A stretch of 11,291 nucleotides of DNA from CAZSMC01 sp964607755 (lineage in GTDB: Bacteria; Zhuqueibacterota; Zhuqueibacteria; Residuimicrobiales; Krinioviventaceae). The notes below the pieces were generated by a model. That model did not search any database and had not been told where the DNA came from. It was given only the letters and a program-made list of their open reading frames with translations. Shown here piece after piece: positions 1-7,155 of this stretch. Made by a program: the position numbers and the translations under genes. How positions within the stretch are numbered: position 1 is the first letter of the stretch; every line of letters starts with the position of its first letter. The DNA lies in assembly GCA_964607755.1 (NCBI GenBank), contig CAZSMC010000100.1, positions 1-11,291 of the forward strand. The letters run 5' to 3'.

Positions 1-2
1 AT

Positions 3-599
3 ATTATGGACCGAGCCTATAACGATTTTTATCGTTTATATCAGCTACATATTTTAGGTGCTTTCTTCGTCATCCGTGCAAAAACTAATATGAAATATTG
101 CAGGGTCTACTCGCACAAAATAGATAAATCGACAGGGTTAAAATGTGATCAAACAATTAAACTCACTGGAAAAAAAACATCCGATTACTATCCTGAGCAC
201 CTCAGAAGAGTGAGATATTTCGATTCAGATACAAACCGCTTGTTTTCATTTATTACTAACAATTTTGCTCATGAGGCTTTGGTTATAACTAAACTGTTCA
301 AAAGTCGATGGCAAGTTGAACTTTTCTTTAAATGGATCAAGCAACATTTACGAATAAAAACATTTTTCGGTACTTCAGAAAATGCTGTAAAGACCCAAAT
401 TTGGATTGCGGTTTGTGTCTATGTCTACGCCGCAATCCTGAAAGAGCGGATGAATCTAAATATTTCACTTTACACTTTTTTGGACATTCTGGGCACTTCA
501 GCTTTTGATGAAGTTAATATTTTACAAATAGTTACAAGAAATGAAAATTTAACTAGATTAAATGATATTTCTAACCAATTGGAATTATTCGACTTTTAA
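3..599 (+). CDS. IS4-family transposase, C-terminal half (cut by window edge)
   Basis: DDE transposase of an IS4-type element; it would catalyse cut-and-paste transposition. The frame is open at the left edge, so the ATG at position 6 is not the real start. The first visible residues, MDRAYNDF, are the block around the second catalytic aspartate (DR-x-Y-x-DF). The block KSRWQVELFFKWIKQHL at about residues 99-115 carries the R-(3)-E-(6)-K part of the IS4 YREK signature, with phenylalanine where tyrosine is usual. The protein ends in LELFDF, a type of ending I associate with the DUF4372-containing IS4 group of Bacteroidota; this is recall, not a search. The first catalytic aspartate and the N-terminal domain lie outside the window. 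This element is not the same as the IS4-type element at 5569-7052: the sequences around the shared motifs differ clearly. It is the only convincing plus-strand gene here. Whether it is intact overall cannot be judged. Confidence 0.88.
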   Translation: MMDRAYNDFYRLYQLHILGAFFVIRAKTNMKYCRVYSHKIDKSTGLKCDQTIKLTGKKTSDYYPEHLRRVRYFDSDTNRLFSFITNNFAHEALVITKLFKSRWQVELFFKWIKQHLRIKTFFGTSENAVKTQIWIAVCVYVYAAILKERMNLNISLYTFLDILGTSAFDEVNILQIVTRNENLTRLNDISNQLELFDF

Positions 600-613
600 C
601 CGGACACTAGTGA
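598..613 (+). repeat. Probable right terminal end of the left IS4-type element
   Basis: Directly after the transposase stop codon comes aaccggacactagtg, and immediately beyond it begins sequence homologous to another gene (621 onwards). A terminal inverted repeat is expected here, so this short stretch is the likely outer end of the element. The matching left end lies outside the window, so the call rests on position only and the exact boundary within 611-620 is uncertain. Confidence 0.4.
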
Positions 614-620
614 GCCCTTA

Positions 621-752
621 TAATAAATGATTCCTCTGTTGAATTTACAGTAATATCTGTAGGCTCTATGTGCAATTCACGTCGAAATCGTTTACAAAGT
701 TCTCGTCTGGTATTTAACAAATTTTGAATTCGAGCTTTTAACGTGCTAATAT
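621..752 (-). pseudogene. Fragment of a second hybrid two-component sensor gene
   Basis: This 132-bp stretch aligns without gaps to 7476-7607 of the intact hybrid sensor, with only five differences (positions 622, 634, 660, 661 and 670). It covers the end of the receiver domain and the linker before the AraC HTH, corresponding to about residues 1172-1214 of the intact protein. Read on the minus strand it is open. Three differences are synonymous; the other two are Asp to Glu and Ala to Thr. That pattern suggests a copy that diverged under coding constraint before it was broken. The homology stops abruptly at both ends: on the left against the end of the IS4-type element, on the right at 753 next to the GH2 remnant. 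It has no start, kinase or HTH, so it is not functional. Confidence 0.9.
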
Positions 753-791
753 AACTCGAAATCTATCCAGATTTTGTCTTTCAACCCTTTT

Positions 792-1731
792 TTATCGATT
801 TGCTTCTAATTCATTATGTCCATATTTAAATGGAACATTAAAAACTAATGTATGGGACTTTACCTCTTTCTTGCCCAATGAAAGTCCATTAAGAAATAAT
901 TCCATTTTTTTGCCGTTTGAGGATATCTTTACGGGATGTGTACTTGTTCCCCTACCTTTTTCATCTTTAATTCCGCTTTGTTTGGTATAATTACGTAAAG
1001 AGATGTGAAGGAACGGTTTTCCTGAAAAATAAGCTAAGTAGAGATTGCAAACCTCTTTTGCGTGGGGGTAATGAGTCAGCCGGACAAAATTGAACCCCAG
1101 TTCCTTTATCTTTTTCAATCGTTTCGATGATCTTCATCAGACAGTGCATTGCCTTTTTCAGGTAAATCCTGGTAACGGTTTGTTCCAATCAGTTTTATCG
1201 GATCTCCGTTTAGCACAAACCGGTTTTGATTATCAAATTTAAACCAACGAAGCCCCAAAGGCAGTATTATCTCATCAATCAAGCATTTCTTCGTTTTTCC
1301 CCGTGCTATAAACCCGCATGATTACATTATACAGTTATAGATTTTCTGGTGACCAAAGGTTGGGCTTTTGTATTACCATATTTCCTGATTGAAAATCATA
1401 AGATTCTCCGGCGGGAAGGTTTAATTCAAAATTTTCAGAGACCACCACATTTTGAGTGTGAATGGTTATGTATGTTTGTAAACTGACTTTGCGGTTTTGT
1501 TTTTGAGTATTGACAATCCTGCCCGCAACGGAAAACATCTGCTTTATCACGAGAAATATCATTTACTTCAGTGAAAACCCCGTCTGAGGTATGATTACTC
1601 ATGTTGAAATGGACCGGATCTGTAACAATAAGCCTGACATTCGGGTAAATACCGCCATAAAATGTAAAGTCGGCGCGAAGATGAGGAATGTTTTCATTAT
1701 GCTCATTTGTGACCCTGATTGTTAATAGTGT
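792..1731 (-). pseudogene. Decayed GH2 glycosidase (beta-galactosidase-like), frameshifted and internally deleted
   Basis: Reading right to left, pieces of one GH2 enzyme appear in order across several frames. First is the end of the sugar-binding domain (LRADFTFYGGIYPNVRLIV, then DPVHFNMSNHTSDGVF, about 1705-1545). Next is the immunoglobulin-like domain (GRIVNTQKQNRKVSLQ to PNLWSPENL, about 1535-1335). The start of the TIM barrel follows (FVLNGDPIKLIGTNRYQDLP, then GFNFVRLTHYPHAKEV, about 1235-1035). The last piece is the C-terminal domain (VKISSNGKKMELFLNGLSLG and onwards, to a stop at 792). Frameshifts lie near 1530, 1335, 1275 and 1130. Between HAKEVCNLY and KPFLHIS most of the barrel is missing, including the regions that carry the catalytic glutamates, so no activity is possible. 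The N-terminus is replaced by an IS1595-type fragment. The family is clear; the exact substrate is not. A link to sulfated galactan or glycosaminoglycan use is inferred from the neighbouring sulfatase. Confidence 0.85.
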
Positions 1732-1895
1732 CTTAAAAGTTAACTTGTGACCACATTTGGCAAAAGATTTAAAAGCTTTTTGGGTTCCGGTTTATCCGGG
1801 TTAGGTCATCTCAAATTAAAAAGGTATTTACGGCAATCGTCTTCAGTGCTAAACCGTTTTTCAAATTCAATGATTGTCTCGGGGTAATCTTCCAT
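1732..1895 (-). pseudogene. IS1595-type transposase, N-terminal remnant
   Basis: From an ATG at 1895 the minus strand encodes MEDYPETIIEFEKRFSTEDD followed by CRKYLFNLR and a TGA stop at 1806-1808. This matches the N-terminal pattern I know from IS1595-family transposases, where FxxRFxTEExCxxYLxxLRWPxGFxCPxCGH leads into a zinc ribbon. The stop replaces the conserved Trp of LRWP (TGG to TGA). After the stop comes PNPDKPEP and then, in another frame, AKCGHKLTF, which looks like a degraded CPKCGH zinc-ribbon half. The KCGH frame runs straight into the GH2 remnant (KTLLTIRVTNEH). The catalytic DDE part is absent. Upstream, around 1925-1950, the minus strand reads ggggtattcacttgacttcg, which could be the outer end of the element, but no partner end is visible. 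Confidence 0.65.
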
Positions 1896-1964
1896 TGCCA
1901 CACAACCTACATTATAGTAGGAACCGAAGTCAAGTGAATACCCCAGTAGAAACTTTATCATGAC

Positions 1965-3440
1965 TCAATTTTTTACAATATATTCGTTTAACATTTCTCC
2001 ATCAGGATTGTAATGCCGGAAAATCAAAGTTGGTTCTCCATTGAATTGGGAAACGGCCCCTTCCAGAAATCCACCCACAACATTTAAATATAGATGTTCA
2101 GGAAGTTTATCTTCCTGGTCCCATCCGCCTGCATGCCCATTACCTCCGGGGCCACAGCTAAATTCAATCAATCCTGTTTTTGCATCTTTGGAAACGTATT
2201 GCCAATGTCTGTCACCGCAAACTGTAACCATGTTTTTCTGTTTTGCTATGAATTCTCGCAAAAGTTCACCTTCATATTCAAAACCGGAATTAGAGTGATT
2301 GTCATTTTTACCCTTTCTATCAGGTCCTACAATTGGGGTTGGACTTATTAACACTTTGAAAGTTGCATCTGAACTATGGACAGTTGATATGAACCATTCC
2401 ATCTGTTCTTTGCCCCATATTGATTTTCGTGGACCATCGGGCATTGGATTAGGACTACGATAATCTCTGCCTTCCACTAACCAGATTTGCAAATCTTTTC
2501 CCCAACGAATAGTACGATATGTTTTGTTATTCATGGGTACCTGTTCCAGAAAGACTTTCAAGCCCTGTTCAAAAGTAAAATCACCCATAAATCGAGTCAC
2601 CATATCAGGATAACAATCATTGACCCAGGTATCATGATCATCCTTTATAAAATAACTGGCAACCTGCTTGTGGAAATTTATATTGTTTGGGTAACTATAT
2701 TGTCTTTCCCAGTGCCAGCGCGCCAATTCAATGTTTTTAGCATAACCATCATAATAAACAATATCTCCGGTATGAACGAAAAATTCCGGATCTAATTTTA
2801 ATGAGCTTTTGTATAATTTATAGCCGGTTTTGCTATCAGTATCATCATAGGAAGTTCCGGTTGTAACGATAAAATTAATATCCTCATGCCTATTGCGGGA
2901 AGGAGCAGTTTTAAATCCGCCTTTGAGGGAAGCGCTTACTTTATTGCTATTCAAAGAACTGGCTTCTACTACTAATTCATAATTTTTCCCTGCAGAAAGA
3001 TCGGATAACTTAAATTGATAAGTATAATCTTTTTGTGTATCGACAGTATGCCAATCAATTACGTTCCATTTTTTTTCATTCTTACTTTTATATTTGAGTC
3101 TAACCTGTCCTTTACTGCCCGGAGCAGCTCCGGCAATATTATTTACATTATAATCTTCCGGATATTTGACCACCGGTGTTCTATCTGCCCGCGACCAGGG
3201 AAGTTCGTCCCGGGTTAATAATTTTTCACTCCCGGGATCTTTATATCTTATAATTGGTTCGGAGGCGTGCCGATCAATAGGTTTGGAGAATTCGGTCAAT
3301 CGCGTCCAGACAATTGCTTCATTTTGGGTCACTTCACCAATTTTAATTCCGGTTGCTAAATAGGGTCCCTCATCTGCAATTAGTGAACAAGAAGACAACA
3401 GGAACACGAATAAAACAGTTATATTTGTTATTAATTTCAT
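1965..3440 (-). CDS. PhoD-like alkaline phosphatase / phosphodiesterase, lipoprotein
   Basis: Metal-dependent hydrolase of the PhoD-like metallophosphatase family, which releases phosphate from mono- or diesters outside the cytoplasm. The 491-residue protein starts with a lipoprotein signal peptide (hydrophobic VLFVFLLSSC, acylated Cys18), so it is probably anchored in a membrane. Residues about 25-180 form the PhoD N-terminal beta domain (IGEVTQNEAIVWTR). The catalytic domain follows: VHTGDIVYYDG near 222-232, DDHDTWVND at 267-275, GRDYRS near 324, and VCGDRHWQY near 407-415, the expected metal-ligand blocks. The first block reads TTGTSYDD near 193 where PhoD proteins usually have a Cys-containing SC motif, so metal choice may differ. 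ATG 3440 is preferred over an in-frame TTG six bases upstream because AAAAGG lies seven bases before the ATG. The gene follows the sulfatase at 156 bp and is probably co-transcribed. Together they suggest removal of both sulfate and phosphate substituents; the true substrate is unknown. Confidence 0.87.
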   Translation of the reverse strand: MKLITNITVLFVFLLSSCSLIADEGPYLATGIKIGEVTQNEAIVWTRLTEFSKPIDRHASEPIIRYKDPGSEKLLTRDELPWSRADRTPVVKYPEDYNVNNIAGAAPGSKGQVRLKYKSKNEKKWNVIDWHTVDTQKDYTYQFKLSDLSAGKNYELVVEASSLNSNKVSASLKGGFKTAPSRNRHEDINFIVTTGTSYDDTDSKTGYKLYKSSLKLDPEFFVHTGDIVYYDGYAKNIELARWHWERQYSYPNNINFHKQVASYFIKDDHDTWVNDCYPDMVTRFMGDFTFEQGLKVFLEQVPMNNKTYRTIRWGKDLQIWLVEGRDYRSPNPMPDGPRKSIWGKEQMEWFISTVHSSDATFKVLISPTPIVGPDRKGKNDNHSNSGFEYEGELLREFIAKQKNMVTVCGDRHWQYVSKDAKTGLIEFSCGPGGNGHAGGWDQEDKLPEHLYLNVVGGFLEGAVSQFNGEPTLIFRHYNPDGEMLNEYIVKN

Positions 3441-3596
3441 ATTCAAACCTTTTTTTATGTGTTAATAATCATTGACTATCGATTCAGGAACGTTCTTGGC
3501 CGCTACAAAATATTTTTCATTATTCGTTTGCACTACCAATTGGCTGAGCGTCATAAATAGGCCTGAATAATCCTGGTTTAACATATAAAACAAACA
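3441..3596 (-). other. Sulfatase-phosphatase intergenic gap with one weak small ORF
   Basis: This gap of 156 bp separates the sulfatase stop from the phosphatase start. It holds a 40-codon minus-strand ORF (3584 to 3462, beginning MLNQDYSGLFMTLSQLV and ending in VNDY). The ORF begins 13 bases after the sulfatase stop, but no ribosome binding site is placed well for it and I recognise no family. It may be a real small protein, a scrap of a lost gene, or chance. I see no terminator hairpin in the gap, which is consistent with read-through into the phosphatase. Confidence 0.25.
3448..3453 (-). promoter_or_regulatory. Ribosome binding site of the PhoD-like gene
   Basis: The minus strand reads AAAAGG, then seven bases (tttgaat), then ATG at 3440. 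The alternative TTG at 3446 would be almost touching the site, so this spacing decides the start. Confidence 0.55.
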
Positions 3597-5534
3597 TCAC
3601 CTTACCTTATTATCAGTGCCTAATAATTGATTCAGGGCCCGATTTGCAACTCTAACAACATACTTGTTATGGACGTCATTCAAAGACTTTTTCAAATAGG
3701 GAATAGCAGGTCGAGCTTTTTCACCGATATTATCAAGATATATGGCTGCTCTTAGACGTATCCATTCCTGGTCACTTTGTAATTCCTGAATTAAAACAGA
3801 AAGCGCTTTATCTTCCATTTTTTCCATTTTAAATAGTGCTCTGGCAGCAGCGAGACGAACTACGGCAGCTTTATCATAAATACAATCTTTAATCTTATCA
3901 AGTTCCGGACTTGCTTCATTTTCAGAGTTACCCAGTCCAATTAGTGCCCAGAATTTAATACTGGCATTATCATAATCTAAGTAGTTGGTAAGTTTCCCAA
4001 TATCCATGACAGATGGTTTACCGGAAAGTACTGCTACTTTTTGCAATTTTTGCCAAAAGTTTTTTCCCAGGTGTTGTTTAATTGCATATCTACTGCCTAA
4101 TTCCTGCTCATATTTTACTAATTCGGGTTCAGGTATCAAGCCTAGATCACGAGTCTCAATCATCCATTCAAAAAGTTTTTGCCGCATTTCAGACTTAATC
4201 TGTTGATACTCGGGTTTATTTGCCAGATTATCGATTTCATGAGGATCATTATCAGTATCATAGAGTTCTTCCTGGGGTTTAGATGAGGCCATCAATCTTT
4301 CAGCAGGAGGAGATAATTTTCCTGCTTTACGCAACTTTCTCAATTGCTGCATAACCGCCCCCTTTTCAGGAGTATTCATATACTGAATATAGGGTTTAAA
4401 GGGTTCGAAATTAAAAATATAACGAAACCGTTTATCCCTGATAGTCCTTATCATATCATAACGCTCATCCATTCTATCCCGGGTAGAAAAAACATAATTC
4501 CGTTCTTCTCTATTGCCACCCAAAAAACTTTGCCCCTGCATATAGTCCGGTATTTTCAGTCCTGTTATATCCATTACAGTGGGCCCCAGGTCGAATGAGC
4601 TGACTAATTGATCAGTTCTTGTTCCTGGTTTAAAGTTAAGCTTATCCTGATATTTAGGTGGTGTATAAACAATAAGTGGTACATGGGTACCTGAATCATA
4701 AATACAACGTTTTGCCCGGGGTAATCCAACTCCATGATCTGACCAGAAAAATACTATTGTGTTATCTGCCAGTCCATCCTCTTGCAGCTGTTTCAGCATA
4801 TCGCCCACCCAATGATCTACTGCAGTGATAGTTTCATAATAATTTGCCCAAACTCGGTTGGTTAAATCGGTATCCGGATAATAGGGCGGAGGAGACAGTT
4901 TGGCCGGGTCCTGCCTTTCCGAAGCTTTCAAAGAAGGGGTCTCTTCCTTGAACTCTTTACCTGAAGACCGCAAAGTACTTTCATGACTTTTATGAATATT
5001 AAACACAGCAAAAAAGGGTTTCCCCTGAGGGCGGTTTCGCCAATGAGCCGAGTCACTGGACTCATCCCAGGCTGATTCAGGAGTATCAAACTGGTAATCT
5101 TCTTTATCATTATTAATACAGTAATATCCTGCTGATCTGAGATTTTCTGAGAATAATTTTATATTATCCGGCTTTTCAGGGAATTCTGAATATTTGACTC
5201 CTTCACCACCAGCACGCATATTATGGGTTCCCAGTGTGGTGGAGTAAAGACCGGTGATTATTGAAGACCGATTGGGAGCACAGACAGGCGCTGTAGTAAA
5301 AGCATTTTCATATAAAAGACCTTTGGAAGCAAGTTTGTCCAGGTTAGGTGTAATTGCATTGTCATAACCATAACATCCCAGATGAGGGCTAATATCCTCA
5401 CAGGAAAGCCACAAAATATTAGGTTTTTCAGCTGTTTTCGTGCATTTTGAAAAAACACCCGAAAGACTTAAAATTGCTGTACCTAATCCCACTTTCTTAA
5501 TAAAATCTCTCCGATTAAAAATTTTTTCATTCAT
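3597..5534 (-). CDS. Type I sulfatase (heparan N-sulfatase/arylsulfatase-like) with C-terminal HEAT-like repeats
   Basis: Hydrolyses sulfate esters or sulfamates, probably on a sulfated glycan, after export from the cytoplasm. The N-terminus NRRDFIKKVGLG plus a hydrophobic stretch is a Tat-type signal (twin Arg at residues 8-9); Cys31 could be acylated but the lipobox is poor. The metal site begins at CED near 45-47, with Glu46 where many sulfatases have Asp. The active-site motif C-x-P-x-R is complete (C85 to R89, followed by SSIITG), so Cys85 should be matured to formylglycine by an enzyme not in this window. Also visible are HKSHES near 181-186, SDHG at 265-268, and ELYDTDNDPHEIDNLA at 423-438, the family's usual end motif. 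Residues about 505-637 form helical HEAT-like repeats, seen in this sulfatase subgroup and perhaps used for substrate or partner binding. It is full length (645 aa). An insertion sequence sits directly upstream, so its native promoter has probably been displaced. Confidence 0.93.
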   Translation of the reverse strand: MNEKIFNRRDFIKKVGLGTAILSLSGVFSKCTKTAEKPNILWLSCEDISPHLGCYGYDNAITPNLDKLASKGLLYENAFTTAPVCAPNRSSIITGLYSTTLGTHNMRAGGEGVKYSEFPEKPDNIKLFSENLRSAGYYCINNDKEDYQFDTPESAWDESSDSAHWRNRPQGKPFFAVFNIHKSHESTLRSSGKEFKEETPSLKASERQDPAKLSPPPYYPDTDLTNRVWANYYETITAVDHWVGDMLKQLQEDGLADNTIVFFWSDHGVGLPRAKRCIYDSGTHVPLIVYTPPKYQDKLNFKPGTRTDQLVSSFDLGPTVMDITGLKIPDYMQGQSFLGGNREERNYVFSTRDRMDERYDMIRTIRDKRFRYIFNFEPFKPYIQYMNTPEKGAVMQQLRKLRKAGKLSPPAERLMASSKPQEELYDTDNDPHEIDNLANKPEYQQIKSEMRQKLFEWMIETRDLGLIPEPELVKYEQELGSRYAIKQHLGKNFWQKLQKVAVLSGKPSVMDIGKLTNYLDYDNASIKFWALIGLGNSENEASPELDKIKDCIYDKAAVVRLAAARALFKMEKMEDKALSVLIQELQSDQEWIRLRAAIYLDNIGEKARPAIPYLKKSLNDVHNKYVVRVANRALNQLLGTDNKVR

Positions 5535-5543
5535 ATTATCCAA

Positions 5544-5550
5544 CCTCCCT
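5544..5550 (-). promoter_or_regulatory. Strong ribosome binding site of the sulfatase
   Basis: The minus strand reads AGGGAGG, then nine bases (ttggataat), then ATG at 5534. The longer frame would begin at a TTG (5543) that touches the Shine-Dalgarno sequence directly, which rules it out. The protein therefore starts MNEKIFNRRDF. Confidence 0.75.
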
Positions 5551-5567
5551 GATTTACATTTATAACA

Positions 5568-6996
5568 TTAATTAGTCAATGTCATTAAGCCTTTATATGC
5601 AAAAGCGAATTTTCTTCCCCGACAGACTCTCGGATATTTTCTATTCGGTCTAACCGCGGAAAGATTTTGAGCGAACAACAGAAAGAGAGCGTTTAATATC
5701 GTCAAGGCATCATGACGAAAGAAAAGTAAAATACCGGCATTTTTCATTTTAGCGGCAGCTCGTGTTTTATTGATTTGATATTTTATGTCGCATTCGGCTT
5801 TTACGCTTTTGACTGTCGGATTGACGGAAAAGCTCAACATAGCAGCAAGATTACTCATAAGCACTCGAGCATAAAAATCTTGCTTTACAGCGAGCACAGA
5901 CTTTCCAGTAAAGTTTTCGATTTCAATGCGGCTTTTAAAGAATTTGTACTGTTCTTCAACTGGCCAACGTTTGAAATAGAGTTCTTTGAAAACATCATAA
6001 CTGTATTTTTCACAATCGGTTAACGTGGTAACAAGGATTTCATATTCACCATTGTACAGCTTAATCTTGATCAATCGAAGTGTAATGGGGGCGACCGATA
6101 GGCCAAGCTCCTTACATTTTTCGGAGGAAATATTAGATGGCTCAAGTTTTAACAGCATTTCGTTTTTAGTTGATTCGAATAATTGCGCTTTTATTATTGT
6201 AACATAGATAAATTTGGAGGCGAACGCAAAACTCTGCATTTGACTGGATGATCAATTGAAACAGCCAAAAAGCCGGGTAACCACGATCCAGAAGGAATAA
6301 ATCATTTGATTTCAAATGCTTAAAATGTTGACACGCTGCATCTCGTTCACCTATGGATTTGGGGCCGATGAAGGCATCAATAGTAATGTCATTAAGAACA
6401 TCAAACATTTGCGAAAGTCTTGCCATAGTACAGGGTTTACTGTCATGCCGGGATTTCCATACACCAAAATGTTTTTCTACACGATGAACGTCAGGAAGTA
6501 CGGCTGTTGAACCGTCGACAGCTAAAAGCCGTAATCCAAACCAGGTTTTTGTTTCAAAAAGTGAATAGAAAGTGTCAATGCTTTTTCTTATAATTACAAT
6601 AAATGCAGTATGTTGAATTTTCATCCTGGCTTGAGAAAAAGCACTCGCTGTCACTTTCCGAACAGGTATATCAAAGTTGTGAACGGCTTGAAAAAATCGA
6701 TCCAATTCTTCCTGAATAGATGATCGCAAAAAATTACAGATAAAGATAAGAAGGGTAGGAAACGGTAATGTTCTCTGTCGTGAAAAGTCTTTTGGTGAGG
6801 ATTTGTTCTTGGCGATAAAATCTAGAGAATTAATACTATTTTTAATAATATCAATAAGTTTGGCACAATTTTTCTGCAGGACCTGTGCCAAAGTCTGCAA
6901 AAATGCTGAAATTTTTTGCCATTTTTTTCTCCCAAAAATGTGTAAAGTATGATTATGATGTTGTTCAATAATACAAATTACCATCTTCAATTGCAA
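5568..6996 (-). pseudogene. IS4-family transposase, single frameshift
   Basis: DDE transposase split into two overlapping frames. The upstream part (6996 to about 6225) holds the N-terminal domain, the first catalytic aspartate in LLAVDGSTAVLPDVHR and the second in FLLDRGYPAFWLF. The downstream part (about 6235 to 5568) holds YFKRWPVEEQYKFFKSRIEI, a complete Y-(2)-R-(3)-E-(6)-K signature with the catalytic glutamate. The reading passes from AEFCVRL to SKFIYVTI near 6225, so one small indel around the cctcc run separates them. All catalytic residues are still present, so the damage is recent or is a sequencing error. Programmed frameshifting is possible but is not usual for IS4, and no clear slippery heptamer with a structure is visible. 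The start is uncertain: TTG at 6996 or ATG at 6984. Confidence 0.88.
5569..5589 (+). repeat. Left terminal inverted repeat of the IS4-family element
   Basis: Begins taattagtcaatgtcatt and is the exact reverse complement of 7032-7052 over 21 bases. It overlaps the transposase stop codon and ends 18 bases from the sulfatase Shine-Dalgarno site. Confidence 0.93.
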
Positions 6997-7031
6997 TCAC
7001 TTTGTGAGTTTTTGTGTAATCAAATGCTTAA

Positions 7032-7052
7032 CTTAATGACATTGACTAATTA
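7032..7052 (-). repeat. Right terminal inverted repeat of the IS4-family element
   Basis: Reads cttaatgacattgactaat on the plus strand and is the exact reverse complement of the left repeat. It lies just over 100 bases downstream of the stop codon of the hybrid sensor. Confidence 0.93.
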
Positions 7053-7155
7053 CTTACAGAATATATGGTTATTGTGACGGGAAACTTTCAATTATGTCTA
7101 AAAAAACTATCAAATATGTTTTGAATGGGACAATGTTTTTATTAAAAAGCCCAAA

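Larger units (their letters stand above)
5569..7052 (-). mobile_element. Complete IS4-family insertion sequence, transposase frameshifted
   Basis: A 1484-bp element bounded by perfect 21-bp terminal inverted repeats (5569-5589 and 7032-7052). It contains one transposase gene in two frames. The transposase stop codon overlaps the left repeat, so the last residues (LMTLTN) are encoded by it. The ten bases outside each end (tttataacat and cttacagaat) are not alike, so there is no clear target duplication; either the insertion is old or one flank has been rearranged. It lies between the hybrid sensor and the sulfatase in the same direction as both, and could either block or supply transcription into the sulfatase. 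Confidence 0.92.

Noticed and set aside
2041..2351. Overlapping plus-strand open frames inside the phosphatase
   Set aside because: They lie opposite a clear PhoD-like coding frame, have no family motifs and look like antisense shadows.
6215..6240. Programmed ribosomal frameshift in the IS4-family transposase
   Set aside because: IS4 transposases are normally one frame, and I see no slippery heptamer with a following stem; a disabling indel is simpler.
5555..7065. Target site duplication flanking the IS4-family element
   Set aside because: The ten bases outside each inverted repeat do not match, apart from a few A/T bases expected by chance.
7080..7155. Possible terminator after the hybrid sensor (gggctttttaataaaaac with a later gtccc)
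   Set aside because: Only three bases pair, the loop is long and no U-tract follows the second arm; not a credible hairpin.
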